Shown here in pieces: positions 20,616 through 31,047 of a DNA stretch of 64,000 bases (positions are counted from its first letter, which is position 1; each line of letters opens with the position of its first letter). Both the position numbers and the translations under genes were made by a program. Source of the stretch: Blastobasis lacticolella (Eukaryota > Arthropoda > Insecta > Lepidoptera > Blastobasidae). The notes under the pieces were generated by a model. That model made no database searches. It worked only from the letters and a program-made list of their open reading frames with translations, and was not told where the DNA came from. The DNA lies in the NCBI GenBank assembly GCA_905147135.1, contig LR990050.1:20582001-20646000 (forward strand), read 5' to 3'.

Positions 20616-23004
20616 TTTTTCTTTCCGCTTTTAAAGGCAATCTCACAACATATTTCCCGTCGTTATTTCTAGCCGTGGTAGCTGCGTAATATTCGGTACA
20701 TTTGTAGTCCTCTTCCGACATATCTGGGTGGTCTGTAATATCCTCAATTGTCCAAAACCTTTTTAATTCGTCTATGTTATTTGTCACTATGTTGCAATGA
20801 TACGATTTATTGGTATTTCCACATAAAATCCACCCTAACCGAGTCTGTTGAGCTATCGGTAAGGATTCGTTCTCTTTGATAATGCCGCTCATTATGATAG
20901 ACGAATAAACATCGGCGCCCAGTAATAAGTCAACCGATCGACTGATATTAAAATGAGGATCTGCCAGCTGTATATTCTCTAGGAATTGCCACGAGGGCCT
21001 TTGGAATGAAAAGTTCGGGAGATGATTCATTAAATGGTTCATGATATAAACGTTAGTAGAGAACTCATAGTTGCATACAGTGGATTGACATGTAACGTTC
21101 AGCACGCCCTTGCACGCGTTCTCCTTTGATCCTACGCCGAATATGGTTCCTTTGCAATATTGTCGGGGCAGCCTTAACAGCTGTGCTGCATTTTCCGTGA
21201 TAAGGGACGTCTGGGAACCCTGATCTATGAGCGCGCGGAAAGTATGATAGCATCCGTCGATTGATTGTATCTTGATAAGAGCGGTAGCTAATAAAACCTC
21301 GCCTAGGTTTTCGGTGGGGCGTTGGGCCGCGTTACTTGATGTTCTATAAGGCTTAGCATTATTGGGCCGTTCTGCAAATGCGTCGTGCAGTAGTGAGTTA
21401 TGTCGGTCATTGCACTCACGGCAGCGTTTGTCGGAAATGCAATCGTTTCCATAATGATTGTACAAACAATTAATGCAGAGTTTGTACCTATTGACAATAT
21501 TTCTTTTTTCCAGCGGCTGTAATTTGAGGAAATTGTCGCAATGGAATATTCCGTGCATTTTATTACAAAGTGGACATTCGGCTTTGTGCTGATTTTGGTT
21601 TGATGTTCTAGGTTGGCCAAATGTTTTTGGCTGTGAATAGGAGTTATCCGGCGGGTTTTTACTACTATTAAACGATTTGAACACTTGATTTTTCCGGTTA
21701 TGGTACGATCCGTCTCGATTTGAAGTTTGATATGGTTTTTGTATGTCTGGCTTGCGCTTTGAGGCCTCCAACGACATAAACTTGACTTCTATGAAATTTA
21801 AAAAATCCTTCAATTTAGGCAAATCCCTGGGTTGCTGCAAGGATTGGACATAATCTTGATAGGTGTCCCTGTCTATTTTCTGTGTGAGGATATGCACAAT
21901 TAAAGGATCCCACGATGTGATATCTATTCCAAGATTTTCAATGGCGTTTAAACACTCCTTGGCTGTATCATGGAGACGCTTTAAATGTTGGAATGATTGT
22001 TGTTGCGTTGCAGGAATATTTAATAAAGTGTCAGCATGTGTTGAAAAAATTAACTTTTTATTGTCATACCTATGACATAAAATTTCCCAACACACTGTAT
22101 AGTTTTCAGAGCTGATAGGGAGATGTTGAATTAACCGCTCTGCTTCACCCCTAACTTTGCTTTTCAGAAATTGCATTTTTTGGGCCTTTGACATTGATAT
22201 ATTATTATGTACAATTTCTGTAAAAAGATCCTTGAATGATGACCACTGCGAGTAAGTACCGGTAAATGTTGCTATTTCCATCACAGGGGTGGATTTCTCC
22301 CGATGAGTCACTGACCACATCTTTTTATTGATGGCTATTTTAATTTTATTGTATTGCTCCTCATACTCAGAAAATTGATTTTCATATTGCTGATTAGGGA
22401 TGGCCAGTTGCGAATCTAACTCCCAATGTAAGGAGTCTATAGCTGACCATCGTGATTGTACAGTGGTTAATAGATCGTCAAACTGCCACTTTTCAGAGAT
22501 AAGATCTAAGTTTACATTAGCCACAGACCTTCTAAATGCTTTAAAATTACTGGCCTGCTTCCGGAGCATTTCATCATTTTTGCTACTAGATGCTTTCGAC
22601 TCCGAAGGCTGTTGCGACGTACCCTGGTTAGGCAGAAACGTTGGAGGCTTCAGCACAGGAGTACGCGGCCTTTCAGTCGGTTGATATGATACAAAGATTT
22701 CCCGATAGCGATAATAATTTGATTTTGATTGCTCGTACAAATCGTTGGTAAAATAGGTGTTAGTTTTATCTTCAAAGGACATTAATTTGATATTATTGGA
22801 ATGGAATTCATTCCAATAGGAATCTAGGTTGTCGACTAAACGGCGAATATAGTCAGCAGTTTTCCTCTCGGCACTATCCTTTTTGAAATTTCTGTATGTC
22901 TGCTCGATTGCATTGATAATTTGCTCTTGATTGGCTAAGATATCGTTGACGGTGGACATTTTCAGATAAATTGGAAAATTCTTACTTGATAAGATGATTT
23001 GCAC
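20578..23004 (-). CDS. gag: BEL/Pao Gag-protease polyprotein
   Basis: An open frame of 808 codons. Order seen: an N-terminal helical part, a central capsid-like region (about 235-400, with FTGTYSQWSSFKDLFTEIVH, the DUF1759 signature of BEL/Pao Gag), cysteine clusters (CPLCNKMHGIFHC, CINCLYNHYGNDC, CRECNDRHNSLLH at about 475-545), then an aspartic protease-like domain (about 580-740) with ALIDQGSQTSLITE. The expected D-S/T-G triad reads D-Q-G-S, which is normal for the DUF1758 proteases of this group. Gag packages the element RNA and the protease cuts the polyprotein. The frame is intact and its end overlaps pol by 38 nt in another frame, implying ribosomal frameshifting. Confidence 0.9.
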   Translation of the reverse strand: MQIILSSKNFPIYLKMSTVNDILANQEQIINAIEQTYRNFKKDSAERKTADYIRRLVDNLDSYWNEFHSNNIKLMSFEDKTNTYFTNDLYEQSKSNYYRYREIFVSYQPTERPRTPVLKPPTFLPNQGTSQQPSESKASSSKNDEMLRKQASNFKAFRRSVANVNLDLISEKWQFDDLLTTVQSRWSAIDSLHWELDSQLAIPNQQYENQFSEYEEQYNKIKIAINKKMWSVTHREKSTPVMEIATFTGTYSQWSSFKDLFTEIVHNNISMSKAQKMQFLKSKVRGEAERLIQHLPISSENYTVCWEILCHRYDNKKLIFSTHADTLLNIPATQQQSFQHLKRLHDTAKECLNAIENLGIDITSWDPLIVHILTQKIDRDTYQDYVQSLQQPRDLPKLKDFLNFIEVKFMSLEASKRKPDIQKPYQTSNRDGSYHNRKNQVFKSFNSSKNPPDNSYSQPKTFGQPRTSNQNQHKAECPLCNKMHGIFHCDNFLKLQPLEKRNIVNRYKLCINCLYNHYGNDCISDKRCRECNDRHNSLLHDAFAERPNNAKPYRTSSNAAQRPTENLGEVLLATALIKIQSIDGCYHTFRALIDQGSQTSLITENAAQLLRLPRQYCKGTIFGVGSKENACKGVLNVTCQSTVCNYEFSTNVYIMNHLMNHLPNFSFQRPSWQFLENIQLADPHFNISRSVDLLLGADVYSSIIMSGIIKENESLPIAQQTRLGWILCGNTNKSYHCNIVTNNIDELKRFWTIEDITDHPDMSEEDYKCTEYYAATTARNNDGKYVVRLPLKAERKIGRFKEQGYCTI

Positions 23005-23165
23005 AGGAGCCTGATAATGATTCGACCGTTCGCCTTGATGCTACCCCTGTGCGCTGTGGTGATTCAGGATGCGTTGTAAAATCCACTGGTCGCTAAGCCG
23101 GAAACACTGACACAATTACAGTTCACAAGTTCACTGCACTCGCGTAATGATCCCGCTTAACGTTT

Positions 23166-23178
23166 GCTCGAAGGACCA
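23166..23178 (-). promoter_or_regulatory. Candidate tRNA primer-binding site
   Basis: Six bases inside the 5' LTR, the minus strand reads TGGTCCTTCGAGC. The position and initial TGG fit a primer-binding site. I cannot name the tRNA without a tRNA comparison. Confidence 0.35.
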
Positions 23179-23184
23179 AAAAGA

Positions 23185-23428
23185 TGTACGAGCCGGTACA
23201 CCTTTTATGATAAAAATGATAAAATTGATAAATTGATAATATGGATACTTTATTGATTAATATAATTATGCTAAAATGATAGATGAATGATAATGAGTGC
23301 GCGTCCGCCGTGATTCGGTACGATACGTGTACTAAGTTGGCAATTAGGTAATTTAGGCCAAATCGCAGTGGCGCGCGGTGAAATACGCTAAGTTGACAAA
23401 ATTTAAATATGTATGGTTGCACCGTACA
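23185..23428 (-). repeat. 5' LTR of the BEL/Pao element
   Basis: The upstream LTR on the minus strand. The AT-rich GATAAA-rich middle and a GC-rich block (GGCGCGCGGTG) are the same as in the other LTR. Confidence 0.93.
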
Positions 23429-23894
23429 CCATGGTTGACAGCGAGAGGTCGTGGAAGGCCATGCTCTCATTCTGCGAGGCTGTCATATCGCAGAAGGAAG
23501 CGGCGGAGAGGGCGAGGGAGGATGATATTCTCTCGGCCCCGATCCGTCGCCGGAGAACTGGGCGAAGGCGGCGCGATCACGCGCGCCACCTGCTCCCATA
23601 GCGGGACCTCGGACGACAGACATAGGGGCCGTTTGTCGTCCACGTAAGAGGCTCCGAGTAGGCGGTACGGCATGTCGAAGTGTCCCGGCACGCCGCCGCA
23701 TCGAGCTGTTTTGGGAGTGAACCAAAAACTCCCCGAGTTAGGGCTTGCCTAAGCAAGCACCCGCTGGCCATGGTTGCGGACGAATGCAGATGCATCCTGG
23801 GACCATAGCCTCTGCGGTAGAGGGCACCTTGGGGTTTTAGCGGGTAGTTCGGCCCTTCTGACCGGGAGCCCCGCATAACCCGCTCGCTCCCCTC

Positions 23895-23913
23895 GGTTAG
23901 GTTAGGTTAGGTT
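23895..23913 (+). repeat. Telomeric (TTAGG)n between SART-like elements 1 and 2
   Basis: Three and a half GGTTA units. They sit exactly between the truncated 3' UTR of element 1 and the start GGGGTGCTGGGTCGG of element 2. Confidence 0.9.
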
Positions 23914-24454
23914 GGGGTGCTGGGTCGGGTAACCTCCTCGTGTGCCCGGTTTGCTATTGGTCCCTTTGGGTTACGATCTGGGGGAAGAGTAGCATGACCG
24001 GGACGGTGCACCCTGGGCGGTTGGCTATTAACTTCCCATAAGAGATCTTGGTAGCCAACTGGCTGATAACTCGACGCCGCTTCTCTCTTCACCTCTGCTT
24101 TCAGAGGAGCTGAGAGGGGAGCCGGCCCTCTCTCGTCGCCTGTTGGCACTTGGGATGAGGGTAGACACCGTAACCCCGACGTTTACCGGCTGTGGTCACG
24201 TTTCGCAGTCTGGGGTCGGGAACGGGGGCCCAGTCCTTTTCAGGATAGGCCATGTGAAAGGACAATCACTATAAAATAACCCCTCAGCGAAGACGTTAAA
24301 ACCTGCAGGGCTGCTTTTGCAACCTGGGGAACCCTGCAGTATAACCCCCGTGGCGTGCGGAGTGACCGCTCCCCCACCCCACTATCTCGGTCAAGGCGCG
24401 ATTGCTGAAAAGTTTTCGTGTCTGAGTAGTCTGCCCGAGAAGGGCGAAGTAAAA

Positions 24455-26871
24455 ATGGAAAAGTCAGCTAATAAAAATACTCCCCGGGAGGGTCCCAAAA
24501 TACTGGGGAATCCCTCCTCGATTTCCTGCGGGAATTTGAGCTGCCCCATCTTATACGGGGGGGGGGCAATTATCTGAATAACCCTAACGCTCAGACGACA
24601 AACCAATTAACTGATGACAGGCCCGAGAAGGGCGGAGTTATGAGAGACTCGAAAACCGGCGGTGTTGGCAGCGCGCCCGCATCGCTTGTTGCGGAGTCTG
24701 AAATGGGCTTCGAACCATTAACATACCATGAAAGTAGCCCGAGAACGGGTGGCGTTAAAGATATGCCTGAGAAGGGCGGTGCGAGCAGTTCGCCTGCGAT
24801 GGGTTCGTTTGAGCCTGTCGAAAGAACATTTGTCATGCCACAAGTGGTCCTGGGGCGTTTGCCCCTTGTGACACTCGGGAAGAACACTCAGTCGCTGTCG
24901 GATACAGACTCCCAGTCGAGTGCCATGTCTGTAGCTTCCGTCAAGAACGTGGCACACTTCTTGCGGAAACGCAGGCATATTGATATTAACGCAGGCTCAG
25001 ACTCGGCTGGCAGTCAGGCGTCCAAGAAAACGTCTCGTGTCGCGTCAAAACCGTCGTCAGCTCGCCGAGGTCGAAGACGCCTGCTGGTGAGCAAAACTGG
25101 GTCGAGTGAAGACCCCCAGCAAGGCCGCGATTACTCCGCAACGCCCAGCGTGGAACCCGAGGAAGAAGTGGCCGTAATGGCCACTGAAATGCATAGGGCT
25201 GTAGCGGCAAGGCTCAAGGACCCAGCAGTCGTTGGGTCGGAAGCTGAGCTGGCCTCTGCGCTCCGCACCCAGGTGCTGGATGGCGTGGCTGTAATCAACC
25301 GTGTCGCTGCGAGGTCCGGCCACCTTAAGGGCACATTTGTTCGTGCCCTAAAAGATGCTGCGGCTGCGATTGCGGTAGCAGTAGAAGGTTTGAGCAAACG
25401 ATCTGCTACTGAGAAGGTGGATCTGCTGCTGACGGCCAATTCTAAGCAAAACGAGGAGATCATCCAGCTCAGAAAGGAGTTGGATGAACTCAAGATGGAC
25501 CTGCAGCGGGAACGTGCTGCGCGCCGCGAGGCCCTCCCGGCCTCTTCTAAGAGTTCCTCTGAGAAGGAGGAAGAGTTGAGGCGGTGTATCATGGAAGTGG
25601 TCGTAACCATGGTCAATGCTCGCCTCGACTCCTTAGAGGACCGCCCCCTTCCAGAGACGCGCCTCCGACCCCCTCTCGCGGCGGACAGAGCTAGAGCAAT
25701 GGATACACAAGTGCGCCGACCCCCATCTCGTCCCACATCAGCCCCGTGTGAACCAAGTGCTGCGCCAGCGGCCGCTGCGAAGGCACCAGGCTTAAGCCTC
25801 GCGCTTAAAACCCGCAAGAAGAAAGCCCGCAAGCGAGCGGAAAATCAAAAAAGCTCGAGCTTAGGGCAGGTAGCGATCGCCCCACTACAGAATACTCAAC
25901 CAGCCCTTCAGGCTCAATCCTGGGTCACAGTAGTAAAGAGAGGTAGGGGCAAGGCAAACACTAGCTTAGCTCCGATTGCAACTTCTGCACCGCAAAAGGC
26001 AGTTTAGCGTAAACTGCGTCCTCCCCGCACTGCCGCTGTGCTGCTGACCTTGCAGCCTGACGCTGTGGCGAGTGATCCGTCGACCACATACGCAGCCGTC
26101 ATTAAAGAAGCCAGGTCTAAAATAGACCTGGCTGAACTTGAAATAACGGGCCTGCGTATAAAGAAAGCGTCGACTGGAGCAGCCCTGCTTGAGGTGCCTA
26201 ATCCCGACGGGGAGGCAAAGGCGGACAGGCTAGCCATTAAGCTCGCCGCCGCGTTGGATCAACGAATTGTCCGCATATCGAGACCTACAAAGTGTGTAGA
26301 GTTACGCATTACAGGTCTCGATGATTCGGTAGATGAAGACGAGGTTTTGGAAGCCGTCGCAAAAGTGGGGGGCTGCCAGTTGGAGGCCCTGAAGGCAGGT
26401 GATATCCGTCGCGACTCAAATCGTCTTGGAACGATGTGGCTGCGGTGCCCGGTTGCTGCCGGGAAGAAAATTATTGGTAACGGCAGACTGTTGGTTGGAT
26501 GGACAGCAGCGGCGGTAAAGCTCCTTGACAATAAACCCCAACGCTGCTACCGATGCCTTAAAACCGGACACGTGAGAGCGCACTGCGGCGAACAGACTGA
26601 CCGCAGCGACCTGTGTTACCGCTGCTGTCAACCTGGGCACAAAGCTGCGCAGTGCACTGCTGCACCGCACTGTGCTATATGCGCAGCTGCTAAAAAGCCG
26701 GCCGAACATCGGTTGGGCAGCGGCCTCTGCACCGCTCCATCCGCCAAATCAGCGAGGGGTAAGACTGCGGCAAGAGTAAATAGGGCTCAGCCGCTGTCTG
26801 CCGTATCCACGGTTACCGTAAGTACTGTTCCCGGGGACACAGAGGCGTTAGAAATGGAGTCAACTAAATAA
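24455..26871 (+). pseudogene. ORF1 (Gag) of type A telomeric element 2
   Basis: The frame starts at ATG 24455 (MEKSANKNTPREGP). It shifts at a run of nine Gs near 24557, resumes from 24640 (SKTGGVGSAPASLV), and meets a TAG at 26005-26007 where the related copy reads CAG. It then continues to 26871. Features: a short repeated motif of the kind EKGGV/KTGGV/RTGGV near the N-terminus, a coiled coil (LTANSKQNEEIIQLRKELDE), a basic patch (RKKKARKRA), the Gag core with LEITGLRIKKASTGAALLEV, and three C-terminal zinc knuckles (CYRCLKTGHVRAHC, CYRCCQPGHKAAQC, and a variant CAICAAAKKPAEH...C). R1-clade Gag binds element RNA and, in SART1-like elements, brings it to telomeres in the nucleus. Confidence 0.9.
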
Positions 26872-27040
26872 ATGGCTTCCCAACCATTTCAAGGAAGGTT
26901 TTTCATGTCGAAATTTACAAATCACTGCGAACTTTTGTCACATAAAAATTAAATTACAAATTAAAAATAAAACAATATTTACAAGAGTAATAAATGCATT
27001 ATATTAATAAGATAAACAACAAACGAAAATTGTAATAAAA

Positions 27041-27085
27041 CATATGTTGGACGTGTACTTGGCGCGAGACACTGCCATGTCTCCG
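27041..27085 (+). repeat. 45-bp direct repeat, left copy (pair with 36066-36110)
   Basis: It contains ACTTGGCGCGAGACACTGCC; the partner near the right end of the insert contains ACTTGGCGCAAGACACTGCC, with about 85 percent identity over 45 nt. The sequence AAGCTTTA follows at 27091, a match to the AGCT core known at bracovirus excision junctions, but this may be chance. Confidence 0.7.
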
Positions 27086-27279
27086 GATTAAGCTTTAACA
27101 AAAATTACAGTGGGTCGGCAATTCAAAATTTTTAAACATTCACTCAGTAAAATTCTAAACATAATTAAGTATCATTTTTAAAAACTAATATAACAATAAA
27201 TTGTCATGGAAAGAATACCTTTGGTACAAAAATTAAATTTTAAAATTTCAAATACTTTAACAAATTAACAACCTTAGAA

Positions 27280-27555
27280 GAGCGTTCTTAGAACAGTTAC
27301 AGCTGCCAATTATAGCTTCTAGGTGCTTTTATAACTAATGGAATAGTGCAAATAATATCAATATTATAATACTAGTTAGTAATGCATCATGAGAAATAAA
27401 ATATAATCGTGAATCCTTAATTATCAAATACTTAACAACGCAACGTAACGTTTTTTCTAAAAACAGTTATGGCAGTCCACTTTGGCTTTTAAGTGCCCTT
27501 ATAACTAATGAAATAGTGCAAGCTATATCGTATCACATATATGTTAGTAATAAAT
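27280..27555 (+). repeat. Two diverged tandem copies of an about 165-bp unit
   Basis: The stretches 27328-27385 and 27490-27553 share CTTATAACTAATG.AATAGTG and the following ATATTAGTAATAAAT-like tail. The copies are clearly diverged. No coding potential is seen. Confidence 0.55.
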
Positions 27556-27679
27556 GATAAAACAAATATAATATTTTATGAAACGCGGAACTTATTAGAT
27601 GTCAAGTGATAAATATAATTTTCATACATAAGTTTTCAACAGAAATTGGAGATTTTAATTGTTAATCCTTAAAATTATT

Positions 27680-27960
27680 TTTAGTACTATTTCTTGGGAG
27701 ATAGTATTACCCTTACTATATTATACCCTTCTATACTATCTCTTGAGAGATAGTATCACCCAAATTAATTTTGTCTGGATTTCTCAGAATAGAGTCGACG
27801 TTTTCCTATAATCAGATGCTATGACGTCAAATAGAATATAAGTTTGGCTTAATTTTAGAAAGGTAGCGATTGTTAAGGGTTTCAAGCATTCAAAAGCACT
27901 TTAATAATATTATACTGCCTACAAAAAAAGCTTTGATTTTTTGTAGGCAGTATACATATT
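27680..27960. repeat. Palindrome and hairpin cluster in the insert
   Basis: A near-perfect palindrome ATACTATCTCTTGAGAGATA is at 27734-27757, and a half copy (GGGAGATAGTATTACCC) lies just upstream. At 27911-27954 two 18-nt arms (TATACTGCCTACAAAAAA and its exact complement) enclose an 8-nt loop that contains AGCTTT. From 27960 to 28430 I see only a weak open frame (28028-28249). Confidence 0.75.
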
Positions 27961-28435
27961 CTTGATGTGTTAAAACAGGTATATTTCTTCCGAGAATATC
28001 AATTCGATAGAACAGAAATCGCTAATAATGATTAGGTTAGAATTTTCTTCGTTACTTAGACCATTCACCGACAATCCGCCTACATCTTTGTCCATTCAGG
28101 TAGACAAAAATAAATGTATTCAGCAACCCATATTAAGATCCATAACAAGCCATAATCAGAAATCATATCTCTTCGAATTTTCCAGCCGTAGGACGTCTTT
28201 CATCGGATTTTATTTTACCGGTTTTAGATCAAACAGTAAATCAACATGATGATTAGTTATATAATAATTGTGACATTAATTAACCAGCCTATAGCCACAA
28301 GGTATCTGATCAAGCCTCTGAGAATCCGAAAAACGTGCCTGTCATTGGGAGAAACTGTGAGTTAATTTAATCTTTTGGGGTGTGCAATTTACCCTTAGCG
28401 AATTTAAGTAATGAACATCGTTATTTTTTTAGTGT

Positions 28436-28744
28436 TTGAATTCAAAACTCCCTTGCTGCCCAGCTCGTTGTAGTGGTTACCCCACGAGGCCAGCAACGTG
28501 CTTTAAATTTGGACATGGAAGATGTGAAATTAATGAAACCATTGAAAATTTTGAGGAATACATAACCCTAGCTACAAATTGGAGTAGCACTAATTTTGAA
28601 GAACGGAAGAAAACATACTGGGCTTCTGTTTCGCGTTTATATTTAAAACCAACAAAAAAGGAATCGTCATCTACAATATATGCAACTGGTTGTCCAATTT
28701 TATATGTCATTGTATTTTGTCTGCATTTTTTAGTTGAAGGATGA
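28436..28744 (+). CDS. Unrecognised small ORF in the viral-like insert
   Basis: A 102-codon frame starts MNSKLPCCPARCSGYPTRPA and has a hydrophobic C-terminal end (PILYVIVFCLHFL). It contains several cysteines near the N-terminus but no motif I recognise. A frame of 77 codons on the opposite strand (28477-28710) also looks protein-like, so one of the two is an accident, and possibly both are. No clear TATA box or splice sites were found. It is listed because it is the only sizeable frame between 27 and 30 kb. Confidence 0.25.
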   Translation: MNSKLPCCPARCSGYPTRPATCFKFGHGRCEINETIENFEEYITLATNWSSTNFEERKKTYWASVSRLYLKPTKKESSSTIYATGCPILYVIVFCLHFLVEG

Positions 28745-30240
28745 CTTTAATCACAATTTACCGAATTTGAAATAAGTTCATTATACTGAAATTTTGATGT
28801 TTGTTTTACATTTTATACAATTATTGAACTCAAAAATTTCAGCTTATCTGATATTACGTAACATAATAAGATTTTCTGTACTTGTTACACTGAGTGAAAT
28901 TTTTGGGCGCAACCTTTACTGATAAAAAAATATAAAACATTAATAAACTAATAGGTAAAGTATACTTTACCTGATGTCACTGATTGATTATTACATCAGC
29001 TGTTTCATTTGTAATTTTAAGGTTAGACTGACACGTTGTGAAAAAACTAGATTTAAATTAATATTTAAGTTATTCAAACAATTGTAATAATTGTGATATG
29101 TAACCATGTGTATTTTTTTATTTACTTTGACACATATAAAGCGCAATATTTTTCGAACTATTTATTTATTTATTGACTTCATGATTTACATTCAAAACTT
29201 ACTAATGAAAAAAATTGTTAAATGAAGATATGATCAAATTTTTCGTATATGCGCATTAAATTGTTTCCCAATTAAACAAAAGTAAATTCCAAAATTAAAC
29301 GACGTCTTCTTACATATTTTAAATTGTAAACTGTAGATGAAAAGAATACAAGAATAATTTTCTATGGCTTTCTGCCAGTCCTAATACTGCCAAGAAGTTG
29401 TCTAAAAGAAATAAATTGGCATTTGATACTGTCCATTAGGAATCTGTTGTAAAACATCACGCTCGAACATGTGGGACGTGTTTAACCTCAAAAATCAATT
29501 TTCGTACAATTCCTTAGTAATTTTGAATCTTATTAATAAGTTTCCTGTATAATAATTTTTTTTTAAATATCTTAAGCTGTCGGAAGTAAAAATTGACCTT
29601 TACCAAGACCCTTATTACATTAAATATAGGTCAAACTAATTTTGATGCCAGTAAAACCGCATGGTATCGAGCTAAAATCATTTTATTCCCACATAGCAAC
29701 GTTTAATAGTTCGGTCAGCCGGTTTTTTATTAATAGTAGTACAGAGCACTGAGCTCTATAAATTAATTCCGTCTACTAACGCACTAGGGTGTCCAAAAAT
29801 TGAAGCACATTTTTTCGGGATAAAATATAGATACAAATGTTTTATAAGTTCCAACTAAAATATTATTGAGACGTAGTTAAAATTATTTATATTGTTTACA
29901 AATAGTTTGATAAATTTATTGAAATCCATCAGTTTCTTAGACATCAAAAATACAATAGATTTCAAAATAAAATAATTTAAAAAATGCTGCACTTTGTATT
30001 TAAGTTTTGAACAAAAAATTTTTAGGAAATATCAATATCAAAAGAATTTGACACAGCACTCATTACGCGAGTGACGAAGGATTAGCAGCGTAGTAGTCGA
30101 ACACATTAACGAAATACCGGTTTCAAAAAATGAATTAAGAAGGAAATTAATGAATTAATTGAAATATTAAGCAAGAATAGAATTTTAAAAATGGAAAAGT
30201 AATAAAATTTTGGGATAAGAGATAACAATGTCACCCCAAT
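28745..30240. other. Non-coding AT-rich stretch in the insert
   Basis: No open frame with recognisable features, no strong repeats and no RNA gene were seen. Long non-coding spacers are usual in polydnavirus segments. Confidence 0.5.
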
Positions 30241-30281
30241 CATTTTTTTGTGCTCCAAAAAAAATTCTGGCGCTCGCTGGG

Positions 30282-30288
30282 TATATAA
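30282..30288 (+). promoter_or_regulatory. TATA box of the secreted-peptide gene
   Basis: TATATAA lies in a locally GC-rich context (GCGCTCGCTGGG upstream) about 180 nt before the start codon. A 5' UTR intron (donor GTGAGT near 30361, acceptor TTTGCAG ending at 30450) fits in between. Confidence 0.55.
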
Positions 30289-30464
30289 TGGCCGACAATT
30301 TTGTCTAGACTTTTAGTTTTTTATCTCATGTTATAGTGTTCAGATCGATCTCATATTCACGTGAGTTTTTATTTTTAATAAGTTTCTGAGTTCAGAATAA
30401 TTTGATTTTTTCTCATTAGAGGTGTTACAAAAGTGATTTTTGATTTGCAGATATCAATTAAAAA

Positions 30465-30838
30465 ATGGGCTGCGTTAAGCTATTACTGTACTTTATGGTC
30501 TGCGCGGTGATTTTGATGGCAGTACAAGCAAGACCAACTGACGGGGTACGTTAAAATAAGGATCTAAGTTGCATGATGATTTACAATCTTCATAACCTTA
30601 AGGTAAATTTATTTATATCAAAGCGATTCCGAGTCAAAATTTTGGATTATTTTCAAATTTTATCTCGGAACAGTATTAGGATAAAATTTAACATTAAAAA
30701 TATTTTTTTCAGCAAAGTTATGAAGCCCTTTGGATAAGGACAAGCGACGGTGGTGTCCTTCGGAAAATTCCCTCTTCGAATGGTAACAATGTTCCAACGG
30801 AAGTTTATCAAGAGAATGCAAAAGACCCATTTTTTTAA
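30465..30838 (+). CDS. Small spliced secreted peptide gene
   Basis: Exon 30465-30545 encodes 27 residues, almost all of them a signal peptide: MGCVKLLLYFMVCAVILMAV ending near QARPTDG. The donor GTACGT follows. The acceptor (TTTTTTTCAG, ending at 30712) opens a 42-codon exon, 30713-30838, in the same phase. The predicted product is 68 residues, with a secreted part of about 45 hydrophilic residues that has no cysteines. A TATA box (30282), a probable 5' UTR intron and an AATAAA at 31042 complete a full transcription unit. The plan 'signal peptide in one exon, mature part in the next' is common in polydnavirus genes. I do not recognise the family and infer only that it is secreted. Confidence 0.6.
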
Positions 30839-31041
30839 AATTAATCCTTGATCTCGCGATAAAGTATTGATTCGGTTACTTTAAAAAAAAATCAAAGTTA
30901 CATTTCTAAGTTTAGATTTTAGTAGTATTTGAATTAAGTATTCCAAAGAATTCCATTAGTTTTGGACAGAAACCATGTGCTGTGAGGACGTGATCTAAAT
31001 TAATTATAAATTCGCTGCATACTCATTTTTTTCTATTTTTA

Positions 31042-31047
31042 AATAAA
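31042..31047 (+). terminator. Polyadenylation signal AATAAA
   Basis: It lies about 200 nt after the stop of the small secreted peptide gene and is followed by a GT/T-rich stretch. Confidence 0.45.

Larger units (their letters stand above)
15649..23428 (-). mobile_element. BEL/Pao LTR retroelement with env-like region
   Basis: A complete 7,780-bp insertion on the minus strand. Two LTRs of 244 bp (15649-15892 and 23185-23428) read as identical and have the termini TGTACG...CGTACA. The flanking duplication CCATG (15644-15648, 23429-23433) marks a 5-bp target duplication, usual for the BEL/Pao group. Gag-protease, Pol and an env-like region follow in order. Closing the gap restores the codons ...KSM/VDSERSW... 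of the host SART-like ORF2. Identical LTRs point to a recent insertion, although the env-like region is split into several frames. Confidence 0.95.
11912..23894 (+). mobile_element. SART-like telomeric retrotransposon 1 (decayed, twice interrupted)
   Basis: A 5'-truncated R1-clade element on the + strand. Its order is: an ORF1 fragment (11912-12414), a deletion joining it to ORF2, the ORF2 endonuclease (12415-13340), the reverse transcriptase (13341-15060), the C-terminal zinc knuckle (about 15510-15590), the ORF2 end after the BEL/Pao insertion (23434-23601), and a 3' UTR to 23894. The 3' UTR runs straight into (TTAGG)n without a poly(A), so its last few tens of bases are missing relative to the related copy ending at 40127. 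Its ORF1 fragment differs clearly from both type A and type B Gag, so it is a third lineage. Foldback and BEL/Pao insertions lie inside it. Confidence 0.85.

Noticed and set aside
27091..27098. Definite bracovirus excision junction (AGCTTTA)
   Set aside because: A 7-base match in AT-rich DNA is expected by chance; it is mentioned only as a candidate.
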